The notes beneath the pieces were generated by a model. It was given only the letters and a program-made list of their open reading frames with translations. It was not told the DNA's origin and searched no databases. Shown piece after piece: positions 1-11,447 of a stretch of DNA of 37,308 bases; position 1 is the first letter of the stretch, and each line of letters opens with the position of its first letter. The stretch is from Diphasiastrum complanatum (taxonomy: Eukaryota; Streptophyta; Lycopodiopsida; Lycopodiales; Lycopodiaceae), in contig MU835672.1 in the NCBI GenBank assembly GCA_029204225.1, positions 1 through 37,308 of the forward strand, written 5' to 3'. Both the position numbers and the translations under genes were made by a program.

Positions 1-1366
1 AGATCTGTCTGATCAGTTGTTCTACACAAATCATCTCATAAAAGAGTCTTATCACTTTCAATACTGAACTTTTGTCGATGTTTTATGATAATGTTGTTGA
101 AATCCAAAAGGTTCACACGTGTCGAATGCCAATTCCAATTGTGAGATCTAGTTCAAGAATTTATGACCCACAATCTAGCATACTAGTAATCAAAGAATAG
201 TTACTTTCATAAAGAATGATGAAAGTACAAAGAAATTAATGCATTAGCATAGCCTCCTCCACGAGTTAGAGAGAGAGTGCAAAATTCAGGCATACAAGGT
301 TAAAGATCCAAATTGAAGAGAAGTAGCTTCAATGCTTGGTTCATCATCAAAAATTGTGAGAGAACCCTCATACATTTATGGTGGATGGAATAGCTCGTGG
401 TAGAGCTAGCATTCATCTACTTTGTTCCACATCTAAAAGTGCAAACTAACAAACTAGTGACATACGTCACTTTACATGCATATCTATCTACCTACTTTTA
501 CCATGTGGCAATTTCTAAACTAGAATTGTCCAAATCACTATGCATGTGTCCATTACACTTTGTGCATGCTTTGCATGTCACTTTGGAAGACTTACAACCT
601 TTGCATGTGATATGACTCGTGTTTCTACAAGCCTATAATTGACATTTATATGCCAAACATCTATATGTATGTTGTACTTTACCAACTAGATCTCATATAA
701 CCATGTAGCTCGAGTTTCCTCTAGGCCAAATTTGGCATTTTCAATATGGAACATTACATACATGTAGAAAAACTTTATCATAGCCAAAAGTCCAGATAGA
801 TGATTTTCCATATTCAACAAATGTAGCATCCTTTTGCTACTATGGCCTACTACGGTTTGCATTTTGGTTTGAATCCCATACATTACATAGTCCTTGAAAA
901 AGGTATGCCACCTATCGAAACACTCTATAGCAAGCATGCTTGAACACTATTTGTAAGTCACATATACATATATCTGATTTGTAAACATAGATATGAGATA
1001 AAGCCAATTTCTTTTGGTTGTGATCTAAAGAGAAACAAACTTTTTGCGAAAACATCATGACATTCTCTCAAGAAGACACCATGTCTATGAACATCCATGT
1101 ATGACTTTTTGTTACAACTTCCAAGTTTTATACAAACCATACGCATCATGAATAAATCACTGGTCAACTGTTGCATTATACTTCTTACCCACCTCTCTCA
1201 ATACACTTAGATAACGACATAATTAAAAATAAGAGAGAGATATTTTCCAATCCTATTCACAAACCGATCTAACTATCTTTGAACAATTCAAGCCCAAATC
1301 ACAAGGTTTTCAATATGACATTCTTAGACAACATGGATATGCGTAAGAAATGAAGTTTTTACATAA
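1..1366. other. No recognisable gene
   Basis: AT-rich sequence with only short open frames on both strands, none with a motif or composition that suggests a protein. GCATGT-like words recur around 540-610. I see no RNA gene, element end or promoter that I can defend. Confidence 0.5.
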
Positions 1367-1729
1367 GGGTTAGAATGGCACGGATATGCCTTAATACCTA
1401 GTAAAAACTTCAGAAATCTTGCTCAACCAATAAACCATACCTATCCATAGTAAAGTCCTAAAACCATGGTTCATAAGTAGGTTCTGTAAAGCATGGATTT
1501 GCTCACAACCAATCTTAACAATACCGCTTGGATTAGTATGGTACGGATGTATCTTAATACCTACGTATTTGTAATAATCAATCATGGCAATACTAACCCT
1601 GCCTGAATTAGTGCTACATTGGACTTTTGGTGAGATACAACTGGAAAGCATGGACATGCTCAGGAGTATGGATAGTAGTGTGTGATATACCTTGCAGAGA
1701 CTCACTTGGGTTAGAATGGCATGGATTTG
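1367..1729. repeat. Diverged tandem repeat, ~160-180 bp period
   Basis: The phrase GGGTTAGAATGGCACGGATA at 1367 returns in altered form at about 1529 (GGATTAGTATGGTACGGATG) and at 1708 (GGGTTAGAATGGCATGGATT). The first two copies are followed by CTTAATACCTA. A second anchor, AAAGCATGGA.TTGCTCA, occurs at about 1487 and 1645. Offsets of 157-179 bp between matching anchors indicate two to three degenerate units of a minisatellite or small satellite. The last unit runs straight into the GA microsatellite. Confidence 0.55.
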
Positions 1730-1896
<167 letters not shown>

Positions 1897-2434
1897 AAAT
1901 AACATAGTTTATCATTTAATCAGTTCTTATAAATATGATTTGTTTATCTCTAAGTGAGTGTTTATAAGAAGAGTTTAATCTAATCAGAACTTTCTACATT
2001 TTGAATAGTAGTCAATAGGCGGATAATGATAAATGTTTGCATATAGTATTAAAATGACATAGTCTGCATAAGATTTGGTAGAGAAAATACTCCATTTTGA
2101 GTGGTACCATGAATATGGTCAACATCGAGTCGATGGTCGATAGTTAGTCGATAGTTAGTCAATAGTCAAGTCGATTCAGTGAGAGTCGTTTGACCCGAAC
2201 TTGAATATTAAGTGTCGGAGTTGAATCGAGTCAACCTTTGGTCTATTTTGAACATCTGTGTATTTCCACAAACATTTCGAATATGCATGTAAAACTCTAG
2301 AATGTCACAATTATTAGTTTATTTCTGTGGTGAGTGAGATGATTTGCAATTCATTAGATTATATCTGATTAGCATATTATAAATGTCTCTATGTTGAGTG
2401 ATGTATATCAACTTTTGCTCTTTGTCTCTACAGA
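1897..2434. other. Non-coding spacer with a short GTCGATAGTTA repeat
   Basis: No gene is visible. At 2138-2176 an 11-bp word, CGATAGTTAGT, is repeated twice, with degenerate copies on both sides (GTCGATGG, CAATAGTCAAGTCGATT). GTCGA-containing words continue to about 2240. Similar CGA/GAGTC words form the array at 3862-4109 on the other side of the copia relic, so both patches may derive from the same element. Confidence 0.45.
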
Positions 2435-3793
2435 TTTGAATACCGAGATAGTAATGAGCTTCATCCAGATCTGTCATGTCGAATTTTGAGGACACCATTT
2501 GTTTCGTATCTTTTATCAGTTCGCGACATTGTCGTTGAAAAACAGTGTGTCGTCCACATACAAGATAATAATACTAAAAAAATGCTACATTTATTTGAAG
2601 TAGACATTCAAATCTAAAGTGCTTGGGTTATAACTATGTTCGATAAGGAAAGTATTAATCCTCTGAAACCAAGCTCTAGGAGATTGCTTCAGTCCGTAAA
2701 GTGCTCGATGGAGTTTACATACATGATTTTCTTTGTCGTTAATTAGATAACCTTTGGGCTGTATCATGTAGATATCTTCTTCGATAATCCATTCATATAG
2801 GTTGTTTGTACATCCATCTGATGTATCTCTAGATTGGCTGCAGTAGCATATGATAGAAGAATTCTAATTGAAGACCTTTTGACTACTAGACTAAAAGTCT
2901 CGGTGTAGTCGATATTTGAGATTTGAAAAAATCCTCTTGCGACAAGTTGAGCTTTCCTTCGATTGATACTTCCATCTGCTTTGTATTTGATCTTGGATAT
3001 CCATTTGCAATAAACTACATTTTTGTTGGCAGCTGACTGATTGAGTTCTTCTTACACAGAGTTAGCTCTCGAATGAAATAACAAGTAGATTTATCAACAT
3101 AGCTATTAGGTGGTCTATGATTTCTTGTCAATCTTTTGGGAGGTAATATGTCCTTGGCTATGTTGTTGTTGAGCTACAACACCTTTTTTTGATCTACTAT
3201 TGATAAGATGTTCATCTATAATTGATGTATAGACCTTTGATAGGAACAATTGTATAAAAAACAAGAGCATCTGATAGTTCGACTATTGGAGCCTTGCCCT
3301 TGCCCTTGAGGTCAATAAACTGATCTTCGATAAAGATAACATCTTTGTTGGTGAATATCTTTGATGTCACGATATCATACAACTTGTAAGCTTTGTTTAA
3401 ATAAGTATAACCAATGAAAATGGATTTGATATTGTGAGAGTCCAACTTCTTCCTAATCTCCTCTGGTATCTGTGCATAGGCGATACATCCGCAAACTTTG
3501 AGATTCGATGTGGTTTGGAGCCTGTCTAAACTTTATAAAGTGTTTTGTCTGCCAGCCCTTTAGTCGAGCATCTGTTCTGAATATAAGTTATAGTGGAAAC
3601 AACTTCAGCCCAGAAGAACCGTGAGCAAGCATACACTTAATCTCTTCTAAGGTTCGATTCTTTCTCTCAACAAGTCCATTCAACTGAGGTGAATAAGGAA
3701 TGAGAATTTTTGCTTCGATGTTGCAATACTCCTTGAATTTGATTGAGATTTATTTTTCGTTGTTGTCTGACTGCTTTCTATGTCTATCGAATT
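2435..3793 (-). pseudogene. Ty1-copia pol relic (integrase C-terminal part and reverse transcriptase)
   Basis: Reading leftwards, the minus strand gives the end of a copia integrase (NGLVERKNRT near 3670-3700), then DSHNIKSIFIGYTYLNKAYK with KIFTNKDVIF, the usual copia link between integrase and RT (open frame 3212-3445). RT follows with KWISKIKYKADGSINRRKAQ and LVARGF around 2910-3010, MDV near 2800, KLHRALYGLKQSPRAWF near 2690 and the catalytic YVDD near 2555. It ends in a FDMTDL.EAHYYLGI block near 2440. Frames change several times and stops are present. Gag, protease, the first integrase residues and RNase H are missing. This is a dead, truncated copy. The domain assignment is firm and the edges are approximate. 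Confidence 0.88.
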
Positions 3794-3860
3794 CAAACCA
3801 TACTATAACGACAAGCATCACGTTTGATTCTACTTGATTCTAACTTTGAAATTAGCTCAA
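3794..3860. repeat. Dispersed repeat shared with 12,603-12,655
   Basis: AAACCATACTAT..CGACAAGC.TCACG.TTGATTC....TAACTTTGAA is found here and, with few changes, at 12,603-12,655. Here it abuts the cut-off integrase of the minus-strand copia relic. There it lies just right of a minus-strand primer-binding-site-like sequence. The simplest reading is LTR sequence of one copia family in both places, joined here to pol by an internal deletion. The shared block is seen directly and the LTR origin is inference. Confidence 0.5.
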
Positions 3861-3861
3861 A

Positions 3862-4109
3862 TCGAACGAGTCCTACATATCCAATCTCAATCGAGTCCTT
3901 ACACTGGAATTTCAACTGAGTCCTTGCATTGAGATCTCGACCGAGTCCACATTTCCATTCTCAACCGAGTCCTTGCATTCAAATCTTGGCCGAGTCCTAA
4001 CATCAAGTCTCGACCGAGTCTTGACATCCACTCTCGACCGAACCTTTAGGACTTGACATCTCAACCGAGCCGAATACCTACCTTGAAAGTCAACTAAGTC
4101 TTTGACTAG
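3862..4109. repeat. Degenerate tandem array, ~24-25 bp unit, core TCGACCGAGTCC
   Basis: About nine to ten units begin TC(G/A)A(C/A)CGAGTCC, with successive starts 24-25 bp apart (27-29 bp in the last units). Because the unit is near 24 bp, the minus-strand frame 3912-4133 becomes an eight-residue repeat (SRVDVKTR, SRLDVRTR). That frame has no other support as a gene and I treat it as a shadow of the array. It lies between the copia relic and the gypsy-like gag start and could be part of either element's non-coding region. Confidence 0.8.
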
Positions 4110-4359
4110 ACTTGTACCTGAGCTATTTGACATAGATATCAGCCAAGTTTTTTTGCACTACCCCTCACCTGACTATTGTGCAATTTGGTTACACACTAGT
4201 CACCAAACTCTGAGCATTGTACCTTACCCTAAGTTTACATCTAGAGGCTAATAAAAAAAACAAAACAAAAAAAAACCAAAAAGGCAACCACACACAACAC
4301 CATCAAGATAGTCCAGACTTCATTACGATCCCCATTCCACAGAAGACTATCCACCAGAA

Positions 4360-6372
4360 ATGGTATCACCCACGTTTGAGCAAGTCAGACATACTAGATT
4401 CTCCCGACTCAAATCACAAGTCCACGAACCATCCACGAACCCATTTGAAAGATGGGAACCTACAAGAGCCGTAACTTCTTATGACCGAGCACATTTTCAT
4501 GCTGTTGAGTCATCACACGCAAGAGCTCACCTATGATGGGGCTTTTGCCATGGACCTCGTACTGAAAATTGTACTCCAAAGCTAGATCCTCCCAAGTATG
4601 ATGGCAATTCGGACCCTCAGAGATTTTTACAGGTCTTTGAGAATGCTTGTGACGTTTATGGTGAAACATCAAACGAAGCAATGGTCCAACTTTTTTCGAT
4701 GACCATGATAGATCGAGCACGTGAATGGTTCTTCAACCTTGATCGTGAAGATAAACTTGATTGGTCTATCCTGAAAGAGTCCTTCATGAAACATTTCAAA
4801 CTGTTTCGTTTGATTGAAATCCCCTTTGTCAAATTAAGTAATATCAAGATGACAAAGGATGAAAAAGTGCGAGACTACATTGAACGTTTCAAACATCTCA
4901 AAAGTCAAGTACATGAGCAGCCTACCGAGAAGATGCTCATCATCTGGTTCTTAGTTGGACTTCCCAGATGGATTAGACATGAGCTAAGATCCAACGATGA
5001 ATGCACGTCCTTAAAGATAGCCATGTCTGATGCCATCCGAGAAGAAGATGAGGCATCAGATGTTGAAGATCGTAGGGAACAGAGAGCACATCATGCTACC
5101 CATGAATCAAAGCCGGCCAAGGACACTTGGGATCAGCTTTGGAAGTCACAAATGGAATTGTTGAATCAGCAACACCAAATACAGATGGAGAAACTCACCA
5201 AAGAGTTTCAAAATACATTGAAGTCTATACAAAGCTCAATGTCTGGTTAGTTATGCTCTGGTCAGGTACATCATAGACGAGACATCACCTAGTGCCCTCA
5301 TTGCCGAGGCGCACACACTAGTAATGAATGCCCATCCTATCAACCAGTTTCTGATAGCTCCCTGATCAAATGTGAAATCTGTGATTCTATGGGCCATTCA
5401 TCCTTTTATTGCTACTACAATCCACAATACAACCATCCAAAGTACTCAGGAGGACACTATCAGCCTCCTAGGCCTCAATTTGTTTTCAGACCTCCACATA
5501 ATCAATATCATCTGTGAAACAATCCATCGGTACAATTCAAGAGATACCCAAGCAAAACCCACCACCATACATGCCTCAACTAGCGCTCTTGAGTCTGTCT
5601 CCAAGGGGACCACCCGAGCGAGGTAATCAACAAAATCAACCTACTAAAGCACCTGTTCAAACACATTTTGTTGATAATTCCTCTGATCATTCATACCATA
5701 CCGACAACACATCCACCTCTGGAAGTAACGCACAATATCATGATGACACCTCATGTTCATGTCAAGGAGATGAGTATCCACACACTCCCAAAAATCCAGA
5801 GATGCTAGCCATCCAAGATGGCTATGCAATAGCCCAAGGGCCAATGAGCAACATATGTTTCATCTGTATCTGTGGCGAAACAGGTCATTTCATGGTTGAT
5901 TGTAAAGTCAAAAACCAATACCATGCCGAATGCCCAGAATGTGTACGAAAACACAACTTTAAGGATTGCCCAAAGCAACCGCATGAGATCCTACCCGCAA
6001 GACACGTATGTCACGAACCAATTAGGGTCATGACAAGAGCACAACACAAAGCTCACCAACAACACAACTCAATCGATACACCTGCTGAACATAGGAAAAG
6101 TTCCAAAACTTCTACAATACCTAGAGATTACCCAGATCCACTAGTGGAACAAAGGCGATACCTTGAAATTCAAGATGAGTTATTGTGAGAAGAAGCAAAA
6201 ACTGATAGTCTGTTACCTACTCCAATCCTCACACAAGGGCAACCCCTACATGGATTAGAAGTTTTCTTAGAACTCCTTCAAAGGCTCAAAATCACAATGT
6301 CGTTCCATAGTGCTATCAAATCCTTCACAGGCCTTAAGGCTATATCCATAGAAGTTTTCAGCTACCTCTAGC
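4360..6372 (+). pseudogene. Retrotransposon Gag polyprotein (capsid plus zinc knuckles)
   Basis: Gag packages element RNA in cytoplasmic particles. The ATG at 4360 is in frame with the long ORF at 4681-5250 and only one stop, a TGA at 4534, lies between, so I take 4360 as the start. The capsid domain has PPKYDGNSDPQRFLQVFENA near 4590, then REWFFNL, KESFMKHFK, VRDYIERFKHLKSQV and WFLVGLPRWIRHEL, matching the plant retrotransposon gag family. An acidic REEDE stretch and a Q/K-rich likely coiled coil follow to 5250 (TAG). The same frame continues with CPHCRGAHTSNEC (5294) and CEICDSMGHSSFYC (about 5371), then a P/Q/Y-rich linker. After a frameshift near 5540 come two more knuckle-like motifs, CGETGHFMVDC (first Cys displaced) and CPECVRKHNFKDC, then RVMTRAQ. 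An in-frame TGA at 6186 is followed by about 60 more codons. Two of the knuckles have the unusual CX2CX3HX4C spacing. Confidence 0.85.
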
Positions 6373-6405
6373 TACTGCATGTGCTTATTTGACCAAATAC
6401 ACACA

Positions 6406-9400
6406 ATGCTACAGGTCAAAGATTCAATGAATCCCAATCTCCCTGTTTCATATGATGGCAGATTCAAGACTGCACGACCAGAGCCTTTATGACTGGGCCC
6501 AGTTGCATAAAAAACAAGCAGCCATCCACACTCTTGGGACCTTACTCTACAGCAGGTGAGCAACCAACCAAAGCTACGAGAAATGATGATGCTGGCTAAC
6601 AAAGCATGGGAAATTCCGGCAGCACCAAAGTAGACGAAGTCTACTTCCAAGAAGAGGGCACTTTTTCCACAAGGGTCACCTCCAAAGTGCCCCAACACGA
6701 GCATCATAAAGCTGACATTGAAGAAGCAACCCACACCATCGATATCACAACAAGATACTGCTCTCGAAGGGTCTTCTTCTCAACAACAAGACCCAACCAC
6801 ACAGGTCCAAGCCCCACCAGCACGACTACTACAGACAAGGCCAAAGATGCAAATGACATGCCATACTTCCTCGGTAAGACAGTTAGCAACAGATTCTCAA
6901 GATGAAGGCTCAACGTCAGATACAGCTTTTTAATAGCATTCATCACCACATAATGCAATAGATGGTGCTGATACATCCATAGCTGCCGAGACAACCGTGG
7001 ATTCACAAGCCGATCCAACACAATCGGTTGCAACGACACTGCTATTGGATAACATGCCAACGTCGCCACATCACCAACAACAAATACAATCCAGACAGGA
7101 TCTTGGGTGACAACTGCAGACCAAACACAAACATCAATTGAAGTCCAAACAAACCCCACATCCCCACAGGCACAAATTTTGGGAGGGGAGAGAGATGGGA
7201 ATACCATTCCCAAAGAGACAACAGCAACACAACAAGAGCAGGCTCAGCATGTCCATATCATCACAGATAAATCCTCATATTTTGATGTTGTGGACCTGAT
7301 CAACATAGAAGATGACATTGACGAGGGAAAGGAAGACCAACCTGGGGGAAGTAAGATCTCACCATATACCATTGCCACCTCCACCCAACCTACCGATCCA
7401 ACCATCACTCTCACACCCACTATACCACTGCTTCTAACCCTCCACTCTCACCATTACCACCCCCACATCCCTCTCAAATATTATTCTTTGGACTAGCCCC
7501 ACCTCACCACACTACTGACAGATACCCCATTCTTTCCAACTCCGAAGAGCTCTCAAAGGTAGACAAATGTTCCATGCTAAGCCTATCCGAGACCAGCTAC
7601 CATGTACTATGGTTGGTGAGCCAGCATAAGGAACTGGATAACAAAGTCAAGCAGCAAGAACAAATTATAACAGAGCAATAGTTACAAATCAAGAAAAAAA
7701 GAAAACGAGGCTAAGGAGAAGAAGATTTTAGTAATGGAGCTGCAAGCCACCATAGCCAAGCAAGCCGAAGAGCTGAATGAAGTCCAAAATTAACTTAAGC
7801 AATAAATGAGCCAGATCGACCAAGCTCGAGATAGATCGTCTGGTGCGATAATGGTTGATGCCCCTCCCGTGAAGCCAGAAGATATCCAAATTCAGGCCCC
7901 TCACGCCTCAGCAATCTGAATGGAAAAGTATATCGAGGTTATTCAAGAGAGGGAGGCCGACAAAAAGAACTTCGAACATGCTGCAAAAAAACAAGAAAAC
8001 CTCATTTTAGAGTCCCAGAAATAGTTGGAAGAAGTGACAAAGGCCCTACAACAGGTTTTGGACAAAGTGAACCGGCTAGAATGATGGAGATGACGAAGCT
8101 GATGGATACGACGGGTCCACCCATCAGTTGGATGGAAATCTGGGATCGAATGGAAAGGCAACCGAAGCCACCTCTGGGAGCTTCTCGCCCCCCCCCCCCA
8201 CCTAACTATAAGACTTCTTACTATTCTTTATTTGATTTTTCCCAAACTTTCATACCCACTTATCTCGTTCCCCACCCATCAATTCCCCACCTAACTCAAT
8301 TAAGGTGACCATTGAGACCACATCAAGGACCTCTCGAGACGTACAAAGTCTGATGAGACGAGTTCGTAAAACAACTTACCTCTCCCGGCACCGCGTACAA
8401 CCTTGTTGAGAATCCCATACCTGGTAAACCCACCACGTTCATGCCATCCTCATCGGACCACAACCCACATGCCCTACCCGAGATCAACACTGACGTTGGA
8501 GAATTCGACAACCCCTAGGATGGGCAACCAGACACTTGGAGATTTTCACCGTGATCTGTAAACTTCAATGCGGGTGAAGCTGAGCCCTCAACAAGTGAAA
8601 GGGCCAGAAAAGAAGATAAGGGTGCCAAGGTGCTTGATGAATATTTGGCGAAGCCTCAGCAATAGCAAAAGGTGACCCAATCGATCGAGCCAAGCCCCAA
8701 GATGGCCGATGCATGAGAGTCAGAGAAGTTCGAGAGAAAATATCCTTGAAGCATGAGGGGCGGAAAAGACGACCTGGACAATATTCCACGAGGGCGGAAA
8801 TCATTGCCACCTTGCAGCCACAACCAGAGTGGAGAAACGAGATCCTAAAGGATAGCAGGAGGTTGCAGGAGTATTTAAGGGCACTATCTCGGAAGAGGGT
8901 TGACCCCTTCTATATGACAATCAAGATAAAAAATCCATGGCCAATGGAACGACAGCGAGTCGAAGCTGTCAACTGGCCAGTTATTCCAGTGTTTTCAGAG
9001 AGCTCAACAATAGACAACTTGAGGCTGTAGCTGTTAGACTTTGGCCACAAATATAAGTCTAGCGCTGACTTATACGTACGAGAAAGTGCTGAATATTGCC
9101 GATCCATAGCGTTTCTCATCAAGAATGCTTCTGGGATCGAGGTTTAGATCTTATAAAGATCAATCCCAACATAGCTCTACAGTCATAAGAAGACCACCAA
9201 AGGATGGCCCGACTCTATTATAGAGCGGCATTCATGTCTTCTCGTTATGTCATGATGGTGGAAGACTGGCAAAAATTTGGATTTATACAAAAGGTGTGAG
9301 AATACCTGGGGCCATTACAATTTGAAAATAGATTACGTTTCCAGGTGTTTGAAGCCCTGGGAAGAATAATGAGTACAAGAAAACAGTCCGTGAGGCGACA

Positions 9401-9444
9401 AGGGAAACAGGACATGCAGGAAGTTCTCAAGCGGACAGGAATGT
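6406..9444 (+). pseudogene. Decayed large ORF of unknown function replacing pol
   Basis: Not recognised. A frame opens with an ATG at 6406, 30 nt after gag ends, and coding-like sequence can be followed with frameshifts to the TAA near 9444, about 1,000 residues. In order: a short basic segment, a long Q/S/T/P-rich linker (about 6700-7480), an acidic patch (LINIEDDIDEG), a K/E/Q-rich probable coiled coil (about 7620-8085), a proline-rich stretch with a C11 run near 8190, an acidic/polar segment (8330-8700), a basic segment (RKRRPGQYSTRAEIIATL), and C-terminal blocks DFGHKYKSSADLYVRESAEY and DWQKFGFIQKV...RLRFQVFEALGR. Stops include TAA-TAG at 6931-6936 and TAG at 7679, 8516, 8663, 9028, 9145 and 9172, most at positions where Gln would fit. 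I see no DGGS/DSGA protease, YXDD or integrase motif. It could be an accessory protein of the element or a captured host fragment. Confidence 0.5.
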
Positions 9445-9689
9445 AAGAGGCCGATGAGAGATCTCAATTTTGTGAAACAGGTTTTGCGGCAAATAAGCAC
9501 TTGGTTTTACGCAAGCGAACGTGAATCTACACTTTTCCATGTGCCAAGCAAAGAGCCAATGCGGAAGCAAAAGCGACGGGTCCTGCAACATATTAGGGGA
9601 AGATGATGTTGGCTGATTATGAGGAATCCCCAAGATGCTGGGCTAAAGGTATTCTAAGAGCACCTCTCACCTTAGACCGAGGAGTTCTC

Positions 9690-10440
9690 TAAGAGAAGAA
9701 GAAGAGGCTGAAGAACGAGAGCTAAGAAATATTTGCTAGGACAGTAGTTAGAAATCATGTGAGCCTCATGGTGAATCCCAAGTGATGGAATGACCATGTA
9801 GGAGCTAGTATGAGTAAGCATTTGTAATAAATGTTGTATACCCCTCTTAAATAAAGTAGAGTGACCTCTAGTGGAGGAACTGATTCCACTTGTAGTTTGT
9901 TAAATTGTGGAATTGCCACTTAGGCTCCACCTAGGCAACTCATTGGCTTATTTAAGATCCCTCCTCCCTTGTGAGAGAGTTGTACTTGAATGTCATTTAC
10001 TCTTGTATTGAATAAAGAAGATCTTCCACGAGTTTTGGCATTCCTTGGAGCTCCTTGTTCATGATGGCTTTCTTGAGTGATTCCATTATGATCATGTCCT
10101 TCCATCCCTTTGAGTGTGGTTGTGGAATTAGATTAATTTCTTGCTTTCTTCCATCATGCATTGTGGAGTACAGTGGATTAGATCTCTTGTTTCTTGTTTC
10201 TAGAGTAGGATCAACCTTCACGTAAACTACATAGGCTGAAGTAGTGGAATAGATCTTGCATATTCATCTAATCTTTAGTTCTTGATGTTCTTGAGAAGTT
10301 CAAGAATTAAGATATGGGTATTTCTTGAATCTTGTACTTGTATGTTTGTTAAAAAGTTTCTTGTTTTCTTGTTTTTTTTCAATTACGTTGATGCTTTAGA
10401 TTAATCTGAATTTCAAGATCAGTTTCTAGTCGTTTTTACA
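9690..10440 (+). repeat. Putative 3' purine tract and LTR-like tail
   Basis: A purine-rich run (AGAGAAGAAGAAGAGGCTGA, about 9690) comes before a non-coding block with GGCTTATTTAAGATCC (TATA-like, near 9947) and TTGAATAAAGAAG (poly(A) signal-like, near 10,009), spaced as in an LTR promoter and R region. Possible left edges are TGATGGAATG at 9784 or TGTTGTATAC near 9832. A possible right edge is the TTTTTACA near 10,440. No second copy was found in the window, so the LTR call rests on context and signals only. The minus-strand frames here are shadows. Confidence 0.35.
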
Positions 10441-11447
10441 ATAGGAAGAAGTAGGATCTAAATGGTATTCATCCAAACTGCTGGCTGATTCTTAGATGAA
10501 CATTATTGACTTGCATGTTTCAATGAATGTGAGTGCTTCAGGAGTGAACCAACCCGTGAATCTAGGCTGGATTTTAAAACATATACTACAACGTGAAACA
10601 AACCTTTCTGCCTGATCTGGGCAATAAACTAAGAAGATAGCAATCAGAACTCCCAATAGCCTAGTAACAGATAGAAACATTCTGTAACCAAAGCAGTAAG
10701 AAGAGCCATAAAACATGTTTCACAGATTCTCAATGACGGAATCTGTGAACAGCTTCTTGTCATTCTTAGGTATAGCTCTCATTCTCTTCGTTCTCAGCTT
10801 GCATAGACATATTTTGGACTAATGGCGACACATAATCGGAGACCAAGAGGAATCATTGATGCTATCAATATTTGTAATGATGGGACGCAGAGAGAATGAA
10901 GTGGCAGATGAAACAGAATGAACTAGCGGATGTAAATGTGTCGAATTGAAATAAGATCAATAGATACCAAGAATATATCGTAAATATCAATGGATTTTGA
11001 TGCATTCTTCTTCAGAAGGCTCTTTCCGGAAAAGAAAAAGATCATCAGATAACATATATAGAAGCTCTTGGAAAGGCAGGATAATGGATTTCAAAGTATC
11101 AGCTGCTGGTCAATCTATCACGAAAGTTTTAGTTCAGCATGCTTATTTTCACAAAGAGCTCAACATTTAGGATTTGAATCCAAATGATAGAAGAAAATGC
11201 AATTGTAAGTATACGATTAGTATATACATATTCAGATTAAATTTTTTTAGTATTAGCATTTTCTTTATATTAATTTTTCCTCACGATATTTTTGTTGTTT
11301 TGCATATTTGTATCCATCAAATTTCCTTGAATGGCAATCAGTTCAATCTATTGCAAATATAATTGATGTCATACATTTTGATATCGGTATTTTACAGTAT
11401 AAAAGTTGTTCTCCAAAATTCCTTTTAGAATCAGGGGTTTTTTTTTT
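10441..11447. other. No recognisable gene; short perfect hairpin
   Basis: AT-rich sequence without a convincing frame. At 10,719-10,749 TTCACAGATTC and GAATCTGTGAA form an 11-bp perfect inverted repeat around a 9-nt loop. From about 11,170 the sequence becomes very AT-rich, consistent with plant intergenic or intron DNA upstream of the gene fragment that follows. Confidence 0.4.

Larger units (their letters stand above)
4360..10440 (+). mobile_element. Gypsy-like LTR element with gag and a large non-pol ORF (non-autonomous)
   Basis: Order on the plus strand: gag (4360-6372), a second long decayed frame without any RT, RNase H or integrase motif (6406-9444), a purine-rich stretch (about 9690-9722), then an LTR-like tail with TATA-like and AATAAA signals. 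The gag is homologous to that of the minus-strand gypsy element at 29,361-27,854. I found no 5' LTR or convincing primer-binding site between the tandem array and gag, so the left edge is unknown. The frame is broken by many stops and shifts, so this copy is inactive. A gag-bearing element without pol would depend on enzymes from another element. That dependence is inference. Confidence 0.6.

Noticed and set aside
4360-4371. TGGTATCA at 4361 as a primer-binding site for the plus-strand element
   Set aside because: Only eight bases match initiator tRNA-Met, and the sequence is part of the gag start codon region (ATGGTATCA). The homologous element uses tRNA-Asp.
6372-7213. Minus-strand frames opposite the second ORF of the plus-strand gypsy-like element
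   Set aside because: Antisense shadows: the plus strand has coherent Q/S/T/P-rich coding, and the minus frames are V/L-rich as expected for the complement.
9920-10221. Minus-strand frames in the LTR-like tail
   Set aside because: Short, overlapping in different frames, and covering TATA-like and AATAAA signals on the other strand.
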